Below are positions 1-5,353 of a DNA stretch of 8,591 nt, in pieces (within the stretch, counting starts at the first letter, position 1; each line of letters begins with the position of its first letter). The DNA is from Myxococcales bacterium (GTDB lineage: Bacteria; Myxococcota; Myxococcia; Myxococcales; Anaeromyxobacteraceae). A program made the position numbers and the translations under genes. The stretch is taken from NCBI GenBank assembly GCA_021784995.1, contig JAJYHA010000453.1, positions 1 to 8,591 on the forward strand, given 5' to 3'. The notes under the pieces were generated by a model. It was given only the letters and a program-made list of their open reading frames with translations. It was not told the origin of the DNA and did not search any database.

Positions 1-89
1 CGCGGGCCGGCCCGGCCCGGGCGCGCCGGCGCGAGGTGGCGCTTCCGGACACACCGGACCCGGGGTACCTTCGCGTTGCACGGCGCGCC

Positions 90-1367
90 ATGGCCCACCA
101 CACCCTGAAGAACGGCTACAGCAGCCTCGTCGATCGGCTGAACCGGTTCCCGCAGGGGGCGCCGCCCTCGGAGCTCCTCTTCCGCATCCTGCGCGTCCTC
201 TTCTCGGAGCGCGAGGCGGAGCTGGTCGCGCTCCTGGCCATCAAGCCCTTCACCGCGGAGAGGGCGGCCGCCATCTGGAAGGTCGATCTGGCGAGCGCGC
301 GCCGCACGCTCGACGCGCTGGCGAGCCGCGCGCTCCTCCTCGACTGCGAGGAGCGCGGGCGCACCGTCTACGTGCTCCCGCCGCCCATGGCCGGCTTCTT
401 CGAGTTCTCGATGATGCGGGTGCGGGGCGACATCGACCAGAAGGCCCTGGCCGAGCTCTACTACCAGTACCTGAACCAGGAGGAGGACTTCGTCCGGGAG
501 CTCTTCGCCCGCGGCGAGACGCAGCTCGGGCGGACCTTCGTCCAGGAGCGCGTGGTCCCGGCCGAGGACGCCCTCCACGTCCTCGACTTCGAACGCGCGA
601 GCTGGGTGATCGAGAGCGCCACCCACGTCGGCGTCGGCACCTGCTACTGCCGGCACAAGATGGAGCACATGGGCCGCGCCTGCGCCGCCCCCATGGAGAT
701 CTGCCTGACCTTCAACACCACCGCCGACTCGCTGGTGCGCCACGGCCACGCGCGCGGGATCGACCGGGCCGAGGCGCTCGACCTCCTGCGCCAGGCGCAG
801 GAGGGGGGCCTGGTCCAGTTCGGCGAGAACGTCCGCGAGCGGCCGGCCTTCATCTGCAACTGCTGCGGCTGTTGCTGCGAGGCCATGATCGCGGCGCGCC
901 GCTTCGCCGTCCTGAACCCGATCCACACCACGAACTTCCTGCCCGCGGTGGACGGCGCCTCGTGCAACGGCTGCGGGAAGTGCGTCGCCGCCTGTCCGGT
1001 CGAGGCGATGGCGCTCGTGTCCGCCAACGACCCGCGCCGGCCGAAGGCGCGGCGCGCCAGGCTCGACGAGGAGCGCTGCCTCGGCTGCGGGGTGTGCGTG
1101 CGGAGCTGCCCGCGCGAGAGCATCGCGCTCCACCGGCGCGCGGAGCGGGTGCTCACGCCCCTGAACGGCGCGCACCGCGCGGTGCTGATGGCCATCGAGC
1201 GCGGCAAGCTGCAGGACCTCCTCTTCGACAACCGGGTGCTGTGGAGCCACCGTGCCCTGGCGGCGCTCCTGGGGGTCGTCCTGCGGCTGGGCCCGGTGCA
1301 GCGCGCGCTCGCCATGCGGCAGCTGCGGTCGCGCTACCTGGAGGCGCTGGTCCGCCGCTTCGCCTGA
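90..1367 (+). CDS. Winged-helix, multi-cysteine, 2x[4Fe-4S] ferredoxin-domain protein
   Basis: Likely cytoplasmic redox or redox-sensing iron-sulfur protein of 425 aa; the exact reaction is unknown. From the ATG at 90, residues about 20-105 look like a winged-helix region, ending in a PPPMAGFFEFSMMR stretch. A first cysteine group has C185, C187, C198 and C205 (CYCRHKMEHMGRAC type). A second dense group has six cysteines at 256-263 (CNCCGCCC). Two classical CxxCxxCxxxCP motifs follow, at C292/295/298/302 and C330/333/336/340, each enough for one [4Fe-4S] cluster. There are no membrane segments and no signal peptide. The frame is open back to a GTG at 36, but five of those 18 extra codons end in A or T (ctt, aca, ctt, gtt, gca) while the body is almost purely G/C-ending, so I prefer 90. 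Neither start has a clear Shine-Dalgarno. It converges on the gene at 1404-2060. The domain order matches ferredoxin-like proteins I recall from deltaproteobacteria, where no function is established. The coding call is secure; the function is open. Confidence 0.9.
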   Translation: MAHHTLKNGYSSLVDRLNRFPQGAPPSELLFRILRVLFSEREAELVALLAIKPFTAERAAAIWKVDLASARRTLDALASRALLLDCEERGRTVYVLPPPMAGFFEFSMMRVRGDIDQKALAELYYQYLNQEEDFVRELFARGETQLGRTFVQERVVPAEDALHVLDFERASWVIESATHVGVGTCYCRHKMEHMGRACAAPMEICLTFNTTADSLVRHGHARGIDRAEALDLLRQAQEGGLVQFGENVRERPAFICNCCGCCCEAMIAARRFAVLNPIHTTNFLPAVDGASCNGCGKCVAACPVEAMALVSANDPRRPKARRARLDEERCLGCGVCVRSCPRESIALHRRAERVLTPLNGAHRAVLMAIERGKLQDLLFDNRVLWSHRALAALLGVVLRLGPVQRALAMRQLRSRYLEALVRRFA

Positions 1368-1382
1368 AGGGCGGGCCCGGGG

Positions 1383-1420
1383 CCGTCCGCCGCCGCGGCG
1401 CGATCAGCCGCGCCGGACGG
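1383..1420. terminator. Bidirectional hairpin between convergent genes
   Basis: A perfect 7-bp outer stem, CCGTCCG at 1383-1389 against CGGACGG at 1414-1420, encloses a 6-bp inner stem (1394-1399 with 1407-1412) and a 7-nt loop. The loop contains the TGA stop of the leftward gene (1404-1406), so the hairpin includes that gene's last codons and starts 16 nt after the rightward gene's stop. There is no U-tract on either strand, so intrinsic termination is plausible but not proven. Confidence 0.4.
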
Positions 1421-2060
1421 CGAGGGCCCGCGCGCGGCAGAGGGGCAGGCAGGCGGCGCAGCCGGTGCACACGGCGGCGTCCACCACCATGGCCTCGCCG
1501 CCTGCGTCGAGGAGCGCCGGGCAACCCAGCGAGAGGCACGCGCCGCAGCGGTTGCACCGCGAGGCGAGGACGTCGGGGGCAGGGTGGCGCGGCCCGCCCG
1601 CCGTGCACGGCGCGACCGAGAGGAGCACCGTCCCCGGCGCGCCCAGGGCGTCCGCCACCTGGAGCTCGCAGGCGAGGGGGCTCGCGGTGTCGGCCTCCGC
1701 CACCCGCGCGCCGGCGGCGAGGAGCGCGGCCCTGAGCAGCGGCGCCCGCGCCGGCCGATCGTCGGCGCCGACCACCAGCGACGCGCCCGCGCGCGCCGCC
1801 TCCTCGAGGAGCGCCCGCGCCCCCTCCTCCGCCAGGCGCAGCCCGCCGACGAGGGCGGCCCGGTGGCCCGGCCCGGGCCGGAGAGGCCGCGCCGACGGCT
1901 CCGGGTCGCAGGCGAGCCCGCCCTGGACGTCGAGGCCGGCCCGCCGCAGCGCCCGGAGGGTGACGAGCTGCGGGCAGCCCGCGCAGGCGGGGTCGGTGAA
2001 GGGCCTCCCCGTGGCGACGATCCGGCCGAGGATGCCGGCGCGGGCGGTCGATCCCTCCAT
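1404..2060 (-). CDS. IorA C-terminal-like 2x[4Fe-4S] protein with reduced TPP-type domain
   Basis: A 218-aa iron-sulfur protein resembling the C-terminal part of indolepyruvate:ferredoxin oxidoreductase alpha subunit (IorA). The N-terminal part has CAGCP (C26, C29), which is how the thiamine-diphosphate domain of IorA begins. The C-terminal part has C169/172/175/180 with the IorA-type CxxCxxCxxxxCP spacing, then a standard CxxCxxCxxxC at C198/201/204/208 in which the usual proline after the last Cys is Arg. VLLSVAPC (145-152) matches the strand before the ferredoxin in IorA. The stretch between CAGCP and the first cluster is only about 140 residues and shows no GDG/GDS metal-diphosphate motif. 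The whole N-terminal half of a normal IorA (about 600 aa) is absent. It could carry electrons, or regulate or replace part of an oxidoreductase; enzyme activity by itself is unlikely. The ATG start has no clear Shine-Dalgarno. No IorB partner is in the window. The coding call is strong and the family call is moderate. Confidence 0.8.
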   Translation of the reverse strand: MEGSTARAGILGRIVATGRPFTDPACAGCPQLVTLRALRRAGLDVQGGLACDPEPSARPLRPGPGHRAALVGGLRLAEEGARALLEEAARAGASLVVGADDRPARAPLLRAALLAAGARVAEADTASPLACELQVADALGAPGTVLLSVAPCTAGGPRHPAPDVLASRCNRCGACLSLGCPALLDAGGEAMVVDAAVCTGCAACLPLCRARALAVRRG

Positions 2061-2076
2061 GCGCCCATTCTAGCCG

Positions 2077-2117
2077 GGTCCGGCGGCGCCCGCCGGGGAG
2101 GGGACCCCCGCCGGACC
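2077..2117. promoter_or_regulatory. Perfect 10-bp inverted repeat in divergent promoter region
   Basis: GGTCCGGCGG at 2077-2086 is the exact reverse complement of CCGCCGGACC at 2108-2117, with a 21-nt spacer. It begins 17 nt upstream of the ATG of the leftward IorA-like gene and lies about 90 nt upstream of the CBS gene. It could be an operator for a dimeric regulator, an mRNA leader hairpin of the leftward gene, or chance in GC-rich DNA. No regulator family can be named from it. Confidence 0.35.
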
Positions 2118-2143
2118 GACTCCCGGCGGAGGTGCGGCACCAA

Positions 2144-2173
2144 GTGCGCGCCGGCCGGGCCGCCGGGGCGCAC
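2144..2173. promoter_or_regulatory. Stem-loop in upstream region of the CBS gene
   Basis: GTGCGCGCCGGC at 2144-2155 pairs with GCCGGGGCGCAC at 2162-2173, matching at 11 of 12 positions around a 6-nt loop. It lies about 36 nt before the CBS-domain ATG, so it is in the leader RNA or promoter of that gene. The remainder of the 149-bp divergent gap shows no convincing -10/-35 pair. Confidence 0.3.
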
Positions 2174-2198
2174 GATGGGCGCGGGTGGACACCAGCAC

Positions 2199-2205
2199 GG
2201 GGTGA
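2199..2205 (+). promoter_or_regulatory. Ribosome binding site deciding the CBS gene start
   Basis: GGGGTGA lies four nt upstream of the ATG at 2210. It supports that start over the in-frame GTG at 2132, which has no properly spaced Shine-Dalgarno and would add 26 residues that do not belong to the CBS fold. Confidence 0.5.
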
Positions 2206-2209
2206 CGCG

Positions 2210-2680
2210 ATGCGGGTCAAGGACGCGATGACGAGGCGCGCGGAGACCGTCGATAGATCGGAGACGCTCCAGGCGGCCGCGCAGAAGATGAGGGACACCG
2301 GGATCGGCGCGCTCGTCGTCACCGTGCGTGACGAGCCGACGGGGGTGATCACCGACCGCGACATCGTGATCCGGAGCACGGCGGCCGGGGCCGATCCGGC
2401 CTGGTGCACGGTGCGCAGCGCGATGACGCCGCAGGTCCTCTCCTGCTCGGAGGAGGACGATCTGGAGACCGCGGCGCGCGTCATGCAGCGCAGCGCCGTG
2501 CGGCGCCTGGTGGTGCTGGACGCCGCGGGCCGGGCGGCGGGCCTCCTGAGCGTGGACGACCTCGTCCTCTACAGCCGCGCGGCCGCGGCCGACGTGATCC
2601 AGCGGGCGCGCGCCCCCGGGAACCCGGTCCAGGAGGGTCCGTGGCCCTGGTGGGGCGACGAGGCGCCGGAGGTGCACTGA
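2210..2680 (+). CDS. Tandem CBS-domain protein
   Basis: A 156-aa cytoplasmic protein made almost entirely of a CBS pair (Bateman module). Such modules bind adenosine nucleotides such as AMP, ATP, NAD or S-adenosyl compounds and signal energy or redox state. The first CBS repeat spans about residues 1-58 (VKDAMT at the start, GVITDRDIVIR at 45-55). The second spans about 64-123 (VRSAMTP at 68-74, GLLSVDDLVLYSR at 111-123). The TDRD and SVDD positions fit the usual ribose-contacting Thr/Ser-x-x-Asp motif of CBS sites. The tail at 136-156 is Pro/Trp-rich (GPWPWWGD) and outside the fold. No enzyme or transporter domain is fused, so it is a stand-alone regulator whose target is not evident. The ATG at 2210 is chosen because a GGGGTGA Shine-Dalgarno precedes it and the domain starts there. 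It is divergent from the IorA-like gene and convergent with the binding-protein gene. Confidence 0.9.
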   Translation: MRVKDAMTRRAETVDRSETLQAAAQKMRDTGIGALVVTVRDEPTGVITDRDIVIRSTAAGADPAWCTVRSAMTPQVLSCSEEDDLETAARVMQRSAVRRLVVLDAAGRAAGLLSVDDLVLYSRAAAADVIQRARAPGNPVQEGPWPWWGDEAPEVH

Positions 2681-2691
2681 CCCCGCGGTCC

Positions 2692-2724
2692 GCGGCCCTC
2701 GCGCGCCGCCGGCGCCCCGGCCGC
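2692..2724. terminator. Hairpin between convergent CBS and binding-protein genes
   Basis: GCGGCC at 2692-2697 pairs with GGCCGC at 2719-2724, enclosing GCGCC at 2703-2707 paired with GGCGC at 2711-2715 around a 3-nt loop. It fills the 43-bp gap between the two convergent stop codons and could serve both strands. There is no U-tract. Confidence 0.35.
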
Positions 2725-3947
2725 TACCGCTTCAGCAGCGGGCAGAGGCTCCGGTCGAGCGACTGGAAGGCCTCGGCCGCCGGGATCACCTTGCGCACCA
2801 CGAAGTAGTCCCAGGGGCCGCGCGACGCGGCGGGGCTCTTCACCTCCATCAGGTACATGTCGTGGATCATGCGGCCGTCGGGCCGGAGCGTGCCGTGGCG
2901 GGCGAACGCGTCGCGCACCGGCAGCTTGCGCATCATCGCCACCACCGCGTGCGCCTCGTCGGTCCCGGCCGCCGCCACGGCCTTCAGGTAGTGGAGGACG
3001 CCCGAGTAGACGCCGGCCTGGATCATGTTGGGCGGCACCTTGTGGCGGGCCTGGAAGCGCCGCGCGAATGCGCGCGACTCGTCGTCGAGGTCCCAGTAGA
3101 AGCCGGCCGTCAGGTACGTCCCCTGCGCGGCCTCGAGCCCCACGGCGTGCACGTCGTTGATGAAGAAGAGCAGGGGCGCCAGCCGCTGCGTGCGGGTGAC
3201 GTCGAACTGCGCCGCCTGCTTGATGGCGTTGATGGTGTCGGCCCCGGCGTTGGCGAGCCCGATCACCTGCGCCCCCGAGCCCTGCGCCTGCAGCAGGAAG
3301 GAGGCGAAGTCGTGGGTGCCGGGGAAGGGGTAGCGCGCCGAGCCCACCACCGCGCCCCCGGCGGCGCGCACGAACTCGCTCGCGTCCTTCTCCAGGCTGT
3401 GGCCGAAGGCGTAGTCGGCCGTGAGGAAGAACCACCGCTTCCCGCCCTGCGCCACCACCGAGCGCGCCGTGCCCGCGGCGAGGGCGAAGGTGTCGTAGGT
3501 CCACTGCAGCGTGGTCTCGGCGCAGTCCTCGTTGGTGAGGCGCGAGCTGCCGCCGCCCGAGACGATGAGCACCCGGTTGGCCGCGGTGGCGATCTTCGAC
3601 ACCGCCAGCGTGCAGGAGCTGGTCGGGACGTCCGCGATGACGTCCACCTGCTCCCGGTCGAACCACTGCCGCGCCTTGCTCGCGGCCACGTCGGGCTTGT
3701 TCTGGTGATCGCCGTAGATGACCTCGACGGGCGCGCCCAGCACCTTGCCCCCGAAGTCCTCGACGGCCATCGTCGCCGCGATGAACGACCCCTGGCCGGC
3801 CGCGTCGGCGTAGGGGCCGGTGGCGTCGTTCATCACGCCGATCTTCACCACTCCGTCGGAGATGCGGGGCGCGTCGGCGGCGGCGCGAGCGGCTGTGAGC
3901 GCGGCCATCGCGGCGAGGAACGGCAGCACCATCCGGGTCCGGACCAT
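2724..3947 (-). CDS. ABC transporter substrate-binding protein, LivK/branched-chain amino acid type
   Basis: A 407-aa exported type I periplasmic binding protein of the leucine/isoleucine/valine-binding family. Residues 1-24 form a Sec signal peptide: Arg residues, a hydrophobic core (LPFLAAMAALTAA), then an Ala-rich cleavage region near ARAAADA. The mature protein starts with VVKIGVMNDATGPYAD (33-48), the usual first strand and ligand loop. VDVIADVPTSSCTLAVSKIA (101-120) and IVSGGGSS (128-135) lie in the first lobe. FFLTADYAFGHSLEKDA (173-189) begins the second. MYLMEVKSPAASRGPWDYF near 364-382 and the end CPLLKR resemble a subgroup common in alpha- and deltaproteobacteria with varied or unknown ligands. 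An AGGAGG Shine-Dalgarno at 3953-3958 lies five nt before the ATG. No permease or ATPase gene (LivHMGF) is in the window, so it is an orphan here; it may feed a distant transporter or act as a sensor. The ligand cannot be read from the sequence. Confidence 0.93.
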   Translation of the reverse strand: MVRTRMVLPFLAAMAALTAARAAADAPRISDGVVKIGVMNDATGPYADAAGQGSFIAATMAVEDFGGKVLGAPVEVIYGDHQNKPDVAASKARQWFDREQVDVIADVPTSSCTLAVSKIATAANRVLIVSGGGSSRLTNEDCAETTLQWTYDTFALAAGTARSVVAQGGKRWFFLTADYAFGHSLEKDASEFVRAAGGAVVGSARYPFPGTHDFASFLLQAQGSGAQVIGLANAGADTINAIKQAAQFDVTRTQRLAPLLFFINDVHAVGLEAAQGTYLTAGFYWDLDDESRAFARRFQARHKVPPNMIQAGVYSGVLHYLKAVAAAGTDEAHAVVAMMRKLPVRDAFARHGTLRPDGRMIHDMYLMEVKSPAASRGPWDYFVVRKVIPAAEAFQSLDRSLCPLLKR

Positions 3948-3952
3948 GGGCG

Positions 3953-3958
3953 CCTCCT
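3953..3958 (-). promoter_or_regulatory. Strong Shine-Dalgarno of the binding-protein gene
   Basis: AGGAGG on the minus strand, five nt upstream of the ATG at 3947. It is the best ribosome binding site in the window and supports this ATG over the in-frame Met at residue 6. Confidence 0.75.
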
Positions 3959-3965
3959 GGGGGGT

Positions 3966-3990
3966 GTCGCCCCGGCGAGGGAGGGGCGAC
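3966..3990. promoter_or_regulatory. Perfect inverted repeat just upstream of the binding-protein Shine-Dalgarno
   Basis: GTCGCCCC at 3966-3973 and GGGGCGAC at 3983-3990 are exact reverse complements around a 9-nt spacer. In the leftward transcript this stem would end about 7 nt before the AGGAGG, so it could be a leader hairpin; as DNA it could be an operator. Both roles are inferred from position. Confidence 0.35.
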
Positions 3991-4097
3991 TTCGGCGAGC
4001 CTACGCGCGACCTACCCCACCGGGCTCCACCCGAAAGAGTGCGACAGAAATGGTCCTTTGGGGCGTCGAGGTGCCTCGGGCAGCGAGGGGTTCGGCG

Positions 4098-4103
4098 TAT
4101 AAG
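4098..4103 (+). promoter_or_regulatory. Possible -10 element upstream of the PLP-enzyme gene
   Basis: TATAAG stands out in very GC-rich DNA, about 56 nt before the ATG at 4160, in the 212-bp gap between divergent genes. I see no convincing -35 at the expected distance (around 4075-4081), so this rests on one hexamer. The gap also has a relatively A-rich patch at about 4032-4060. No known riboswitch or tRNA-like structure was recognised there. Confidence 0.25.
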
Positions 4104-4159
4104 CTGAGAAGCGACGCCGTGGGCGGCCCGGTTCCGGCTGCCCCTCCCGGAAGGACCTC

Positions 4160-5353
4160 ATGGCGGATCGACCGAGCCTCTGGACCCGCGCCGTCGCCGG
4201 CGAGCCGCCGGACCCCACCTACGGGGCCATCACCACCCCGGTGGTGCAGGCCACCAGCTTCGTGGTGCGGCCGGGGGAGGTGGGCTTCTCGTCGGCCGAC
4301 ATGAGCGACGAGCAGCCCTACTTCTACGGGCGCTGGGCGTCGCCCACCGTCCGCGTGCTGGAGCGGCGGCTGGCCGATCTCGACGACGGCGAGGACGCGG
4401 TCTGCTTCGCGACCGGCATGGCGGCGGCCTCGGGCCTGCTCCTCCACCTGCTCGGGGCGGGCGACCACGCCGTCGTGAGCGAGGTCTGCTACGCCGGGGT
4501 GGCGGAGTTCGCGCGGGGGGACCTGCGACGGCTCGGGGTCGAGGTCACCTTCGCCGATCTCTCCGACCTCGACGAGGTCCGGGCCGCGCTCCGGCCCACC
4601 ACGCGCCTCGTCTACGCCGAGACGCCGGTGAACCCGACGCTGCGGCTGGCCGACGTGGAGGCGCTGGCCGCCGTCGCGCACGGCGCGGGTGCGCTGCTCG
4701 CGGTCGACTCCACCATCGCCACGCCGGTGGGGCTCCGCCCGCTCGGCCTGGGCGCCGACCTCGTCCTGCACTCGCTCACCAAGTACGCCTGCGGCCACGG
4801 CGACGCGCTGGGCGGCGTGGTGATCGGCCGCCGCGACGCCGTGGCCGCGCTGCGCCGGCACGCGCTCGTCCACCTGGGCGGCGCGCTCGCGCCGCCCGCC
4901 GCCAGCCTGATCCTCCGCGGGCTGGTGACGCTGCCGCTCCGCATGCGCCAGCACGAGGAGGGGGCGCTCCGGGTGGCGCGCTGGCTGGAGGGGCACCCGC
5001 GCGTCCGCCGCGTGCTCCACCCCGGGCTCGACTCGCACCCGCAGCGGGAGCTGGCGCGCCGGCAGCTCCGCAACACCTCGGGCCTGCTCTCCTTCGTCAC
5101 GGACGGCGGCGCGGAGCTGGCGCACCGGTTCGGGAGCCGCCTGCGCCTGGCGCTCTACGCCGTCTCGCTCGGCAAGCACCGCACGCTGGTCTACTACCTG
5201 CCCACCGACGACCTGCTCAGGACGTCGTTCCTCCTGGAGGGGGAGAAGGCGGCGCGCTTCCGCGCGCTGGCGGGCGAGGGCCTGGTCCGCGTCTCGGTGG
5301 GGCTCGAGGACCCCGAGGAGATCATCGCCGACTTCGAGCAGGCGCTGCGGTAG
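4160..5353 (+). CDS. Cys/Met metabolism PLP-dependent enzyme (cystathionine gamma-synthase/gamma-lyase family)
   Basis: A 397-aa cytoplasmic enzyme of the trans-sulfuration family, normal length, which uses pyridoxal phosphate for elimination or replacement on sulfur amino acids. The PLP lysine is K208 in HSLTKYACGHGD (family pattern SxTKYxxGHxD). D183 in AVDST should contact the pyridine nitrogen. Y56 and R58 (YGRWASPT, family YxRxxNPT) should hold the phosphate of the neighbouring subunit. ATGMAA (84-89) and Y111 fit the phosphate loop and stacking tyrosine. ETPVNPT (154-160) is typical, and R377 in VRVSVGLED should bind the substrate carboxylate. The loop usually written SLGGxE is SLGKHR at 336-341, so the family glutamate is replaced by Arg; reaction and substrate should not be assumed from homology. 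GGAAGGA at 4149-4155 gives a good Shine-Dalgarno. The gene ends inside the 3' end of the convergent MFS gene (32-bp overlap). Methionine gamma-lyase, O-acetylhomoserine sulfhydrylase and cystathionine enzymes are all possible. Confidence 0.93.
   Translation: MADRPSLWTRAVAGEPPDPTYGAITTPVVQATSFVVRPGEVGFSSADMSDEQPYFYGRWASPTVRVLERRLADLDDGEDAVCFATGMAAASGLLLHLLGAGDHAVVSEVCYAGVAEFARGDLRRLGVEVTFADLSDLDEVRAALRPTTRLVYAETPVNPTLRLADVEALAAVAHGAGALLAVDSTIATPVGLRPLGLGADLVLHSLTKYACGHGDALGGVVIGRRDAVAALRRHALVHLGGALAPPAASLILRGLVTLPLRMRQHEEGALRVARWLEGHPRVRRVLHPGLDSHPQRELARRQLRNTSGLLSFVTDGGAELAHRFGSRLRLALYAVSLGKHRTLVYYLPTDDLLRTSFLLEGEKAARFRALAGEGLVRVSVGLEDPEEIIADFEQALR

Noticed and set aside
1..35. Alternating GGCC/CGGG runs at the left edge
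   Set aside because: The stretch is short, low-complexity and cut by the window edge, so nothing can be assigned to it.
36..89. GTG start of the first gene, adding 18 residues
   Set aside because: Five of the 18 codons end in A or T, unlike the rest of the gene, and no Shine-Dalgarno is spaced for it. The ATG at 90 is preferred, though the extension cannot be excluded.
2132..2209. N-terminal extension of the CBS protein from a GTG
   Set aside because: The ATG at 2210 has a Shine-Dalgarno and sits at the domain start; the extra 26 residues are not part of the CBS fold.
1153..2677. Long minus-strand frames spanning the Fe-S, IorA-like and CBS genes
   Set aside because: They cross several real genes on both strands and give biased products; the true minus-strand gene there is 1404-2060.
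4050..4065. Possible sigma-54 promoter (TGG...TTTGG) upstream of the PLP gene
   Set aside because: The downstream GC element (TTGCA-like) and its spacing are missing.
2862..4304. A 480-codon plus-strand frame across the binding-protein gene
   Set aside because: It is antisense to a gene with signal peptide, fold motifs and a strong Shine-Dalgarno, and its product is compositionally biased.
4001..5179. A 392-codon minus-strand frame across the PLP-enzyme gene
   Set aside because: It is a shadow of a well-supported PLP enzyme; the product is Arg/Glu/Ala/Gly-rich without motifs.
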